NCBI GenBank assembly: GCA_964035575.1 | Contig: OZ037878.1 | Span: 372,001-436,000, forward strand | Reading direction: 5' to 3' | DNA from: Rhynchopus sp. YZ270_cl-10 | Taxonomy: Eukaryota; Euglenozoa; Diplonemea; Diplonemida; Diplonemidae | Length of the DNA stretch: 64,000 nt | Shown: positions 10,301 through 19,090 of the stretch, piece by piece | Numbering within the stretch: the first letter of the stretch is position 1 | Layout: each line of letters starts with the position of its first letter | Position numbers and translations under genes: made by a program | Notes under the pieces: generated by a model | Told to the model about the DNA's origin: nothing | The model's database searches: none | The model's input: the letters and a program-made list of their open reading frames with translations, nothing else

Positions 10301-10470
10301 TGGACGGTGGGGTTGGTGGCCTTGACCCTATGGTCTTGAGAGGCCAGGGGGACGGTAGCGTTGGGGATGTTGACCCGGCGGTCCTGCGTTGTGTAGGGAA
10401 AAAAAGGATCGGGAGGTGGGGCTTGGGAGGGAGTTTGGAAGGCGAAGGGAGAAGGTAGTGGTGGAGTCAC
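7354..10470 (-). CDS. retroelement reverse transcriptase-RNase H frame
   Basis: A 1038-codon frame of the DIRS-like element. The N-terminal ~200 residues are a tandem peptide repeat (HRVKxTNxTVHxD type). The middle overlaps the recombinase frame and is probably not translated as read. From about residue 560 the RT palm is clear: AFPVPKKDPTKLRFILAANE, FDYSAFFFQFPI, the MAMGYRGAPQIAQ stretch, and VWIDNTIL at the catalytic strand. RNase H follows with SDAS, MKELYAL, VYVDNTA and NPADRPSR, giving the D-E-D-D set. The catalytic strand carries DN rather than DD, and the second element at 42766-44670 has the same variant, so this is a lineage mark. The frame starts at the end of the gag-like ORF. Confidence 0.8.
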   Translation of the reverse strand: MTPPLPSPFAFQTPSQAPPPDPFFPYTTQDRRVNIPNATVPLASQDHRVKATNPTVHRDKHDHRVKTNHTVHPDSQHHLVNFPNTTVHPDPQDPRVKNTHPTVHRDEHDHRVKAANTAVHRDKHDLQVNYTDTSVPQDTRDHRVPSPISTSQEPRVDFSLSTLCPDIPVISSPVPRVSPDTQTGPPVTRRGPTVTEPHPQFPPQGGRFTGQRGVGPSSGQLFRRTDKGTSPRHLARNCHGDVAKTQTGEQRHSTLQRSDICPILPCGTQTPPGRVPSSGVRSDERVGQTTKRTRTHSFSPDHHGHSRRRILTTSEGSLPPVLARSQILRPCSPPKQTRGVASSPSPGGRPSGWPDPRTFCGGKDGPQQKRSDTADTGELFHCPHPQNTTIDPPPAHATVARSKPQKIQRLLEGKNGHHVPPQPSQCPDTGCHAGGRVGCPGNRPACAHHHHPHLHPETHLGHCETHGNCDRGPFHLSSAKPPITVQTNPTEISIHRILRSYDYATAWFDKGSGIRLLKSDYAGTIASAPLKPLNIDLLLTDFPHLKSSLQWITRDFLHATTHSSPVQSDTGPGPRNGKLEPLHPQLLGSHFAEPLPRQSFTPCIFSSAFPVPKKDPTKLRFILAANELNRCTKHVPLPPCPLPTYKRIIDTVMAYAYITEFDYSAFFFQFPISPPARNFFAFRCGNRRLRMTRMAMGYRGAPQIAQAVAHTIGNQVCNPLVDFLVWIDNTILVSSSLKHLNEAIVRFRAICAQYDITIGAYSPPATSATILGLEVDLTRKRWRLDSIWVNKVATVRASTILSEPQELRILWRLAGFVIWAWHVRLRKLSSVVGVLRWMSTVASSLPSTDKQAAWKTKFALSPPDAVHFSAAFSDIAANVWCVWQSPPRDHLVVASDASSFAWGITSSVSFSHGPFPPHLIDAHIFMKELYALTLAVEEALPPQTPPRTLTVYVDNTAVIHSASSGYSLNEPAHTLITRIWDRVHLSSSDLTLIYVPSAMNPADRPSRLHGSGHHLPLTATDRDMFLAMLALNKEKSFS
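8976..10289 (-). CDS. retroelement tyrosine recombinase
   Basis: A 437-codon frame encoding the recombinase of the DIRS-like element. The phage-integrase-type catalytic set can be read in order: Arg in LGARFCDLVLL, His-x-x-Arg in HLNRHSALTQAA, then GRHAHITTTRTY with the second His and the Tyr. The N-terminal half is a helical core-binding-type region. YR enzymes integrate circular DNA copies and replace the DDE integrase of LTR elements. Here it lies upstream of the RT domain on the coding strand, overlapping it in another frame. Confidence 0.8.
   Translation of the reverse strand: MTTGSKQTILSTRTHNTTWSTSPTPPSTRTLKTLGSKTHTPLSTGTNMTTGSKQQTLQSTGTNMTSRSTTQTLPSPRTHETTGFPHLFQPHKNPESTSRSPPSAPIFPLYPHLSQEYHRIRKQDHLSREEVQPLLNRTLSFLHKGVGSQDSVESVLRRASCFAERIRELRPDISPETATAMWLKRKLENNDIQPSSAVTYAQSFRVGHKPLLDAFRQAASGQMNEWDRLQSVRERTPSHQTIMDTVGDASSPHQKALYLQYSLGARFCDLVLLQNKHVVWHHPHRLAVGPPAGRIHVHFVGGKTDRNKKGQTLQIPENSFTAHILKTLQSTLLQPTQPLLALNLKKYNAFLKEKMGITSHLNRHSALTQAATLVDESAAQAIGRHAHITTTRTYIPRHTWDTVKHTETATAALSTFLQQNHPSQCKPTPQKFPSTGY
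10040..10400. repeat. ~45-bp minisatellite inside the retroelement
   Basis: About eight degenerate tandem units with shared words such as GACCCGGTGGTCATGTT and CCCGGTGGAC, encoding repeats of the HDHRVKxxNTTVHRD type in one frame. The repeat number could vary between copies of the element. Confidence 0.65.
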
Positions 10471-11570
10471 TGATCGCTCGAGTCCTTCTTTCCCTGATCG
10501 TTCGCTGCCTTGCCACCCTTTTTTCCCTTGCCACCCTTCTGGGACGAGTTGGAGTTGGAGAAGTAAGAGTATTGGGTTTGCTGTTTGGGAGGGTAAGGGG
10601 AGAAACGGTGTCCCCCATTAGCCGATGAATACTTGGAGGTTTCCTTGTCCCTCTTGGCCTTCTTGGCGGTCTCACGAGCAACATTTTGGATGCTCTGGAC
10701 GCCATGAGAGGTCAGAGCGTTGGTTTGCGGTGGCGGGAGGGGGCTGTACGCTAAGTACTTCTCCTCGAACAGGCCAATGACGCCATCGAGGCCTTCGTTG
10801 TCCGTGTAGTTGATGGAGCAGAGTCGTGCCATGAGGGTGTGGAGCGTGACCAGACACCGGGTACGAGCTTCTTCATACTGGAGTATGGGGAGGAGGTGCT
10901 CGACCGCAGTCAACAAGGCCCGCATCTCGTGTTTTCGCGCCGGAAAGTTTGCGGTTGGGCAGCGCGGAAGGGACTGATACCCGAAGAAGTCGCGCAGTTC
11001 CCTTTTTACGGCTTCCAGCCGGTAAGGGTGGCCAATGTTCTCGAGCCAAGTGTTGGGTACTTGGGCGTCGAAACCCACAGGGAGTCCGCAAATGGGGAGC
11101 GTGTTCTGCATGGCTTGCTGAACATGTTGGGTCTGTTGGGTGAGTAGGTCCTGTTGGGCCCGAACCAAGGCGTCATTCGACGCAATCAACCGAGCAATGA
11201 GTGGTCGGTGGTTGGCCGGGAAGGACTCAAGCTGTTGCTCGAGACTTGGTTCCGGGTTCTCTTCCTCTGCGGGTGCAGGAGGAAGGACAACCTTGGCCGC
11301 CCTCCAAGAACAGACCGGACATCCCACGACGCCATCGACAAAGCGGGAGCTGTCCTGGGTGCTGGTTTTGACACACTCCGCATGTATATTGCCCTTGCAG
11401 CAAGGACAGATGGTAGAATTGTCATGAACATCCTGGCAATGAGCGAAGACGCAACCTTGGATAGTCTGGAAGGAAGTGAAGTGAGATGATCCGGCGATCA
11501 GTTCGGGGATGTTTGGCCAATCGGTGTCTTGGCACCTCAACTCGCTTCTGGCGGGGAAACGCACTGCCAT
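10467..11570 (-). CDS. retroelement gag-like ORF with RING/PHD-like finger
   Basis: The first ORF of the DIRS-like element, 367 codons. Residues ~40-95 hold a Cys/His cluster (CVFAHC, then CPCCKGNIHAEC, then CPVC) with RING/PHD-like zinc-finger spacing instead of the CCHC knuckle usual in Gag. A Gln-rich helical middle follows (QQDLLTQQTQHVQQAMQ), and the C-terminus is strongly basic and Ser/Gly/Lys-rich (SQKGGKGKKGGKAA), suited to nucleic-acid binding. A structural role is inferred from its position before pol. Confidence 0.7.
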   Translation of the reverse strand: MAVRFPARSELRCQDTDWPNIPELIAGSSHFTSFQTIQGCVFAHCQDVHDNSTICPCCKGNIHAECVKTSTQDSSRFVDGVVGCPVCSWRAAKVVLPPAPAEEENPEPSLEQQLESFPANHRPLIARLIASNDALVRAQQDLLTQQTQHVQQAMQNTLPICGLPVGFDAQVPNTWLENIGHPYRLEAVKRELRDFFGYQSLPRCPTANFPARKHEMRALLTAVEHLLPILQYEEARTRCLVTLHTLMARLCSINYTDNEGLDGVIGLFEEKYLAYSPLPPPQTNALTSHGVQSIQNVARETAKKAKRDKETSKYSSANGGHRFSPYPPKQQTQYSYFSNSNSSQKGGKGKKGGKAANDQGKKDSSDQ

Positions 11571-11682
11571 AATTTTTTGTTTGTGCGTAAAGTGTGTAAT
11601 AAATATTCTGTGGTGATATTTTCATTACTGCAATACGCTCCCACTGACTACCTGGCAGTGAAGAGGAAACCTCTTTAAGGCC

Positions 11683-13639
11683 AAAAAACCCCCCCCCCCG
11701 CCCCGCATTTTTTTTTTGGTTGTTGTTTGAATGTTGCATTGTGTTGGCAGAAAGTAAAAAAATAAACGAAAAATGCAAGGAAATACACCCTCCCCTTGAC
11801 ATAATGGGGGCTTTTAAAAAGATTGTTTCATATACTAACTATTCTACTGAATAGATGGTATAATAGGGTGCACTAAAAAGAAAACATTTTTTTTTTTTTC
11901 AGTTCTCTCGCAAAAAATGGGGGGGAAACATATGGTTTCAGAAGTCAAGAATATAACATAACCCACAGCTCTCTCACCCCGCCCCTCCCCGGTACTTCCG
12001 GTGTATCAGGGGTAGCAGGAAAGGGGTGGGGGTGAGGGTGGAAAAAAAAAAGGTGAAGTTGATAGTGCAAAAACGCCTCTGGGACGCAGGCACCTGACAC
12101 TCCCGCGGGTTATCGAACCCCGGGGAAAAAAAAGAGTTTATAAGATGAACGTAAGCCTCTTCTGTTGCTCAGGTCACAACCTTGATCACAATCACTATCG
12201 TACAGTCGAAAGTTGTTAGGCTGATACTAAGCCTCTTGTGAGCCACCTTCAAGGGAGAGAAAGAAAAAAAAATCAACGAAAAGTTTAGATGAACCTAAGC
12301 TGTGCTTAGTCACCTTATAACAAAATAACCTTGACGGATGAATGTGCCTCTCGGGTACGTGATACATCAAGTCTGAAAAAAAAAAAAAAAAAAATGAAAG
12401 ATATGGACACCCTCACTTCGGAGCACGGAACCTTACCCCCAGGAAAGGGAAAACGTGAAGGATTAATGTGTCTCGTATACGACATCCTTTTCTGAAGAAG
12501 AAAATAAAAATGTGGCCAAAAATAAACATTTTTTTTTTGAGTGTAGGGATAGCGGAGAAGGAGAGGGAAGCCCTTTAAAAAAATATATAGTGGAGCACAC
12601 TCTAGGGTGGCTACACTAATACAACCAAGTTTTCAAAAAAAAGAAAAAAAAACAAAACAAAAGGGTGACAGCTCTTCAGAAGAGTTGGCTTTTTTTAAAA
12701 AAAAATTAGATTTTTTTTCTTTGCTCGCATCTCTTCGTTCTTTTGTGAGTGGGTCTTGCTTCTTGCTCTTCCAAGAAGGATATATACGCACGACGGAAGT
12801 CGGGCGCGGCACACTCAATTTAACAATTTTTTGGCAGCTTTTTTAAAAAAAATGACAATCACAACTAGCCGCCCACCACCCACCCCCCCTACCCCTACCC
12901 CCCCTCCAACCGTTCTATTTCTATTCGGCGAAACAGTTCTACATAATAATACAATCCACCTGATTTTTACCCCGCGTATAGGCGCATATAGGCCCATATA
13001 GGCCAAACCCCACCCATTTTTCCCAGCCTTTACGCGCCTTTACGCGGGGTAAAAATCAGGTGGACAATACTCTTGAAAGGAAGATGAAATCTTTGAAATT
13101 ATTTCATATACCGTAATTGTAAAAATGTTGGGCCGTAAAAATGTTGGGACAGCCCAAAAAAGGCTCGCTCGTCCCAACATTTTTACGGCCCAACATTTTT
13201 TGGGCTACTTTGGCTTGAGCCTATTTGTCTTAGCGTTTTTTTCCCACGCCCTCTTGAAAACTTTGACACGTGCCAGTGACGTTCAACCCGCCTACTCGCT
13301 AGGTAATCGAAAAAAAAAAATTTTTTTTTTGCTAGCTAAGACAAATCTTCCCTAACAAAATCTACGTAAAAATTCCCGAACGTAAATATGTTGGGCCGTA
13401 AAAATGTTGGGACGGGAATTTTTCGCCCAGCTGTCCCAACATTTTTACGTTTCAACTTTTTTACGTCCCAATATTTTTACAATTACGGTACATTCTTTTC
13501 TAAACGAAAAGAAGCCAAAAGAAGGGTGTAAAAAATGTACCCTTGCTTTTTTTTTTCTTTGAAAGAAACGGAATGTGCCTCGGGGTGCGCCTCTTTATAG
13601 CAGGAACCGTCGTTGATGAGCGCTCTCAAACGAGGGGGT
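11683..13639. repeat. 1.96-kb direct repeat, right copy (A')
   Basis: A near-identical copy of 5040-6995, including the two MITEs (12952-13064, 13111-13488) and the same dispersed repeats. Its left edge abuts the right 109-bp repeat of the retroelement at a homopolymer (CCAAAAAACCCC). Its right edge departs from the left copy after GAGGGGGT at 13639. It could result from circle integration, tandem duplication, or an assembly join. Confidence 0.85.
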
Positions 13640-14977
13640 GCGGGCACATTAAAAAAAAAAGGGGATAGTTTATAAGATAATCCTAAGCCTCTCGTGCTTA
13701 GTCACCTTATCATATTCGTTATCAAAAAAAGAGGGTTTTATCAAACGAACCTAAGCTTCTCATTGCTTGGTTGTCACCTTGATCACAATCGTTATCAACA
13801 AAAAAAAAACCCCCCCCAGATGGGAGAGACAGAAATATGGTGCAAAAAAAAACGCCTCACCGTGCATTTGGAGGACGCAAGGCACCGGTTCAGATATCGC
13901 GACTTAATTACAGTCTTTTACGACACACGGTTTCTACGGAGGATATTGTATGCCATGTAATCATCGAGAGGTATCAAAGACTTTTTTTTGGGCTCAAACA
14001 TCAAAGTGAGGTATTCATTTCGTCGTTGGCTTCACCTTTGGAGCGCTGGTTGACGAAGAACATAGTAAAAAAAAAAACAAGAACGAAAAGTTTAGAATAT
14101 GAACCTAAGCCTCTCGTGCAGTCACCTCTGACCTCAGAAAAATATAAAAAAAAAATTGAAAAAAATAATATGAACCCTTAGTGAGAAATGACCTATTTGT
14201 CAATTCATCCAGCGAGTTGCATTGTGTAGGGGGAGAGGGAGGAAAAAGAGGGAAAAACAAAAAAAAAAAAAAAAATGGTTAGGCGGGAAAATATTTGTGA
14301 TTGTTGTTGTCTCACTGAAAAAAAATAAATACATCAACCCCTCCCCTCCCCTATCCCAGACACCCCTCCCTTTTGCCTTTTGTTGACGAATTGTGTTGGA
14401 GTAGTAATTTTTTTTCCAATTCACTCCCCCGCCCTCCGCTTTTTCCACTATCTCTGTCTAATTCTGTCTTGATGATCTATGTGGTATCAGTATTTTTTTT
14501 TTTTGATAAATTGTTCAGGCTCTCCGCTAGGATTTCCGATTTTGAAAATATTCTGTTGATGGTCCACGTTGGTGGGGTACATGCTTGCGCCGCAGGCGCA
14601 CGGTACGCAACTTTTTTTTTTACCAACGCCCGATTTTGACTTTTTTGGGACGTTTGAGCACTCACCTCTCCATATCTTCTTCTCCTGAGCTTTTTTGACA
14701 GGTAGAACGGGTCTGAACCACTTAGCAGAACTTTTTTTTTTTTTCTTTTTTTCCCCATTTTCAAAAAGTTCTGTTGACAATCAACAGAACTTTAGTACCT
14801 CGCGGAGTGCCTGAAATTGTTGGAGTAGTGTAGTTGCCTCGGTTGTGTTGCCACAGTTGTGCAATCTCCACTGTCTTTGAAAACTTAGCATGAATGCAGA
14901 CGAGGATGAGATCTATCACCTTTTTTTTCATTTTTTTCCTGAAAACACCACAAAAATTTTCGCTTTTTTAAATGCAT
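13640..14977. other. intergenic, repeat-rich
   Basis: No gene. CTCTCGT hairpin repeats lie at 13672-13706, 13742-13780 and 14096-14130. A GTTGGAGTAGTGTAG-type repeat lies at 14817-14872, with GGAG/CTCC outer pairing. A CGCCGCAGGCGCACGGTACG module at ~14588-14607 is shared with 60913 and, inverted, ~62110. The many A and T runs create spurious Lys/Phe-rich frames. Confidence 0.6.
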
Positions 14978-17723
14978 TCACCGCACACTCTCTTGCGGCG
15001 CCCTTTGCGAATATTTACATGCCAGCCCCGCAAAGGAGCAGAAGAAGACGATCCCCGCAGTGACAATCACCCCGAGGGAGGTGGTGGGCCAGTTGCTGTC
15101 CTTTTCTATGGAGCAGCTGCCGTCGGATTCTTCTGTACATACAAAAGCCGCGTTATCGAGCGAACTCCATAAGAACTGAAGACAGGCCATCTCCGAAGCA
15201 AACTGTTGCGTACCTGTCAAATGACAGAATGTCGCACCTTCAGAGTAAAGGTCTAACAGCGTGCCATGTGTGCTCGGTTTGGGAAAGGAACGTGACGCGC
15301 CTTCTCTGCTGTACAAACTGCATTGGGTGGGACCTAAGGACGCAACCTGGCACTGTTCGGCAAGGGCACATTGTTCTGCGCAAGATTCTGCTGTGAAATC
15401 GCCGTTTTGTGTGTCGACGTCACCTGTTCCAGCTAATACCATGTTCTGTTGTTGCACAAAGAGCTGGCTCTGTACAAGAAGCAGGCTCGGGTCAATGGCA
15501 GAGATTTGCAGCTTGGCAGCATCGTTGCGTTGCACCGAGGTGTTCGAAGGGGCGACCTCATTGAGCGAGCAGTTGCAGATCAGTTCGGTGGGTTTTTGCG
15601 CCTGGCAACATTGGTCACGAAATTGATCGTTCGCGAAACACCAGTCGCGGCAGAAGTCGACGCATTGACCGTCACCACCGGAAATAACACTGTGCGATAA
15701 GACTGCTCGGCCATCGCAGGTTGCATCGTCTACGAGGTCGTCCCTGCGGGACTCTTTCATGCAGAGTGTGCCGATCTTGGAATGGCCTTGCAAAGCGTAT
15801 TCATCTGCGACAGTGACAAGCCGGCATGTTCCGGTGTGAAGTGCAACGTAGTTGTTGGCTGACTTTGGCTCGTCGTTGTCCCACATGGCGTAGGTGGTCT
15901 TCACAACGCGCCCCGCAGAGGTTGTCCACGTACTCCCAATGCGCCGCATATCAACCCAATAGAAGGCCTGCAAATCGCTAGAATGGTTCTGCCGCAGTGC
16001 TGCGCAGAGCTTCTCTGGGATGAACCCGGACACCACCGGGAGCATGCTTCCCTGCGCAGAACAGTTCTGCGTCGCTTCTACAAACGAATGCGCATCAATC
16101 CTCTGCGGCGGGTCAAACAAACAATCAAAACAGGCCGGCTCAGGCGTTGCCTCGCTTTCCGAAAACACCAAATGAAACGTCACCGGAGTCCACCCATTCG
16201 AAGAACTGTACGTACAGTAGCTGTCCTTCCGGGAATTAAACGAAGAGTGGCAATGCCCTGTATCTTCATGAGGCGACATCACAGCGGAAACACCGTAGCC
16301 CACCATAATGAGAAAGCTGAGCCCCACTGCGAGAAACAGAAGCTGGTGGCCTCGGGTACCACAGAGCTTGCAGGGGTGTGGGGTGTTCGCCTGCCGGATA
16401 ACGGGGAACGCATCCACAGCCTCCTCCTCATCCACCTCCATGTCATACACATCCTCATCACTCCGGATGTACAACTGCATAATAGCCGGCATCTCCCGCG
16501 TCCCCCGGTCCCCTACTGAAAACCCCGCCACCAGCTCCGTATCGCCTCTCATCTGCGCATTGCACAAAAGCTTCATCTTATCCACCGGAGTCGCTCTAAA
16601 GTGGTCCTGCTGATATGCTTCTGCAATAGCTTCTTTGAGGTCCTGAACGTTCTTTTCAGGGCTAATCTTGATTGTAACAGCCTGGAAGGCACCGTCTTCA
16701 TATAAACGCACTTCAAACCACATTCCTGTATAATTTTTTTTTTTTGAAATGGGGGCAGAAAAAAATCATACCTGAAACAGGAGAAGCTGGGGCAGAATCA
16801 GCGTTCATTCGGACACCATTGTATTGTACATCTAATTCTTCTGGCTGCGCCACGCCGTTGTAGTTGGGGAGGGGGAAGAACTGGAGGGTAACCTTTCCTG
16901 GTTCGGGGGTGGGGATGGAGAGGAGTTCGGCTTCGTCCGCGATGTCGTCGTCCCCGACCATCATCTTGCCGTTCAGCCACTTCTCTGAGTCACGCTCTGT
17001 TAGGCCTGCGATGACTGCAGCAACATCACCATCCTTTGGCATGGTTATCGTATCGGTGTAGCCGTGGTAGTGTATGACACTTACCTCAATCTCTTCGAAA
17101 AAGGGTTCGATCTTGAGTTCCACGGCCATAGAGAACTTTGCTCCTTCGCATGCTGGTGGGTTCAGCGCATTCAGTGTTGCCTCATCATCGGAGAGTTCTT
17201 CGTTGTTGTAGGTCACCCTCTGACGATCCGGCGGAGGACTGCTGTCATCGCTGTTTTGGATAAGCTCCTTCAGCTGCAGCACCGTGGTAGAAGGCCGCAC
17301 CGTGATATACATAGTTTTCAGGCCCATCAGCAATGCAGTAACCTTCACCGTAAAGGTTACCTCCTGTGCAGCGAGGGTTTCTGCGGATTCGGAGGCCTGT
17401 CTGTGAGAGCCATTGTCAGAGCAGCTGTTCGAGAGAGAGGCGCGCGACATGGTCACCTCAAAGAATTCATCGATCGGGGAGCGCGGGGCGGGTTGTGCAT
17501 CGGGCGTTTTTTGGGATTTTTCTGCAGTTTGTTCGGATGGCTTCTCGGTTATCTCTCTCTTCTCGATAGGAGGTGGAGGAGGTATCTCTGTTGCAGTTGT
17601 CCCAACACTACCGCTCCCACTCAACCGCCGACTTAAATGCGAAATCGGATTCGAAAACGTCCCCGCAACAGGAAGCGACTCATCGAGCGGGGACCCGCCT
17701 ACACTACTGTGATTGCTACTCAT
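14978..17723 (-). CDS. two-pass membrane protein: three ubiquitin-like domains plus C-type-lectin-like ectodomain
   Basis: Exons are 17723-16772 and 16725-14978, making 899 residues. After a low-complexity start come UBL1 (~121-203, QEVTFTVKVTALLMGLKTMYITV...LQLKELIQ), a weaker UBL-like unit (~210-287) and UBL3 (~318-405, MWFEVRLYEDGAFQAVTIKI...VQDLKEAI). Next are a membrane span (~446-466, LLFLAVGLSFLIMVGYGV) and a Cys-rich ectodomain. The ectodomain holds a C-type-lectin-like fold (~531-640: SFVEATQNCSAQGSMLPVV, YWVDMRR, MWDNDEPKSANNYVAL, GTCRLV, GTLCMK) and a PAN/apple-like Cys cluster (~760-790, ESCAEQCALAEQCQVAS). A second span (~865-887) and a 12-residue tail follow. The order predicts UBLs in the cytosol and the lectin outside or in a lumen. 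A receptor or cargo-sorting role is inference. I know no family with this order. Confidence 0.85.
16726..16771 (-). other. 46-nt spliceosomal intron
   Basis: The minus strand reads GTATGATTTT...TTATACAG. Splicing joins TCAG|GAATG and keeps frame from ...APASPVS into G-MWFEVRLY. Without it the upstream frame runs into a stop just past the junction. Length and donor (GTATGA) match the intron at 27694-27739. Confidence 0.85.
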
Positions 17724-17729
17724 ATCTGC
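17724..17729 (-). promoter_or_regulatory. probable RNA splice acceptor upstream of start
   Basis: On the minus strand a pyrimidine-rich run (CCTCCCTGCTCTCCTGCT) is followed by ATGCAG ending two bases before the ATG. This suits a trans-splice acceptor, or the 3' end of an unseen 5'-UTR intron. Confidence 0.45.
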
Positions 17730-19090
17730 ATAGCAGGAGAGCAGGGAGGTTCGAGAGATGGTGTATGGTTAGCAGTGGGTGGAAGGGAAGGGAAAAGGGA
17801 AAGAAGAAGAAGAAGAAGGTTGTGTTTCTGGGGGAGGAAAGATTCGGGGGGAGGGGTGGGTTAAAAAAAATTGAATGGGAATACTAAGCTCTCACGTGGC
17901 AAGTGTACCCTTTGGTGCATGGCCGGTGTGGGTGGATCTGAACCATGCAAGTCCTATATCCATCGGGGAAGGGGGGGAAAAAATTCGCATATTTGTCTCT
18001 CTCTCTGATTGTTTTGTGGTCTGCTACCCTCGCTATTTGTGCAAGGCGTTTGACACAAAGTTGCCTGGGTTCGCGATATTCGTATAAAGATGAGCAAAAG
18101 AGAGGAAGGTGTATTCACTCTTTTTTTTTTTTTGACACGTTTCGTTGTTGTTGTTTTAGGTGTGGCAAAGAAAAAGGGGAAAAAAAAAAATTGAATGGTC
18201 TCTTTCAAAGAGTTTTGTAGGATTTTTGTGACAAAAAAAAATAGAGAATACAAAAAAAGCGTTTTCAAAAAAATCTGAAAAAAAAAAAGTAAATACGCAA
18301 ATCTACCGTTGAACAATGGGGAAAGGGGGGCACATAGTACATTTATTTTGGGGGGTATCTGGTATGGGTTACCCAGTACTTTATTTCACGCATGAAAAAT
18401 AGTTTGAGTTGAAATTTTCCAACTTTTCTGCACTTTTTTTTTTTGACTTTTCTGGGTGAGTTGACACACTCGCTATGCTAGTGCAAACAATCTCACATAC
18501 CAGGGTAGGGGACTCCCCTCGAATAGGTTGGTGCGTGAAATAAAGTTTACCTTCTTTCATCGGAATAAATAGTAAATTTTATAAACAAAATCGGGGGGAA
18601 CCTCTGCTGGGAAATGAGAACAAAAAAAAAATGATTTTAAAAAAAGGGTGATTGACCTGAGACCCCCACTACCCCCCTTCTTCACCCAAAGGAAGGTTAG
18701 AATTTTTTTTTTGCTGGGAAAAAAATAAATGGGTACCACCTTACTCCTCCCCCCCGTTTTGGGAGAAAAAAACAGAGGCGGCTGCGGGCAAGAAAAGGTT
18801 TGGTCATCACATCTGAGAGCGGTTTTTTTACCCCCCTCTCCTTGAACTCTACTAAATTGACAATTTTTTTTGAAACTATAGGAAAACCAGACGAAAGAGA
18901 TACTCTCATCAACACGAATCCTTACTACAATCGTTAATGGTATAAAAAAGGTAAATACAAAGCCCTCTCGTGAACAGTGTACCTACCTAAAAGGGGGGCT
19001 GCAAAAAGATGTCACCCAAAGGCTAATAAACTTCGATGCATTGCATTGATCATCTACGTAACCCATTGCGTGATGGGGCTATTTTTTTTC
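17730..19090. other. intergenic, repeat-rich
   Basis: Dispersed repeats at 17880-17960 and ~18955-18990 belong to the family ending in hairpins like TGTACC/GGTACA. A short inverted-repeat element is at 18378-18546. The rest is homopolymer-rich. I see no gene. Confidence 0.55.
18378..18546. mobile_element. MITE with ACTTTATTTCACGCA inverted ends
   Basis: A 169-bp unit with 15-bp perfect inverted ends (ACTTTATTTCACGCA / TGCGTGAAATAAAGT). The motif CGTGAAATAAAG recurs at 23941-23953 and, diverged, near 22960, tying it to the elements at 22.8-24.05 kb. No coding capacity. Confidence 0.6.

Larger units (their letters stand above)
6996..11684 (-). mobile_element. tyrosine-recombinase (DIRS/Ngaro-like) retrotransposon
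   Basis: A 4.69-kb element on the minus strand, bounded by 109-bp direct repeats (6996-7104 and 11576-11684, identical as read). In coding order the parts are a gag-like ORF with a zinc finger, a tyrosine recombinase, and reverse transcriptase-RNase H. The recombinase frame overlaps the N-terminal part of the long pol-like frame, as overlapping ORFs do in the DIRS group. There is no integrase or protease. All three frames are long and open and the end repeats match, so it looks whole and young. The element is enclosed by the 1.96-kb A duplication, giving the order A-B-ORFs-B-A. Confidence 0.85.
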
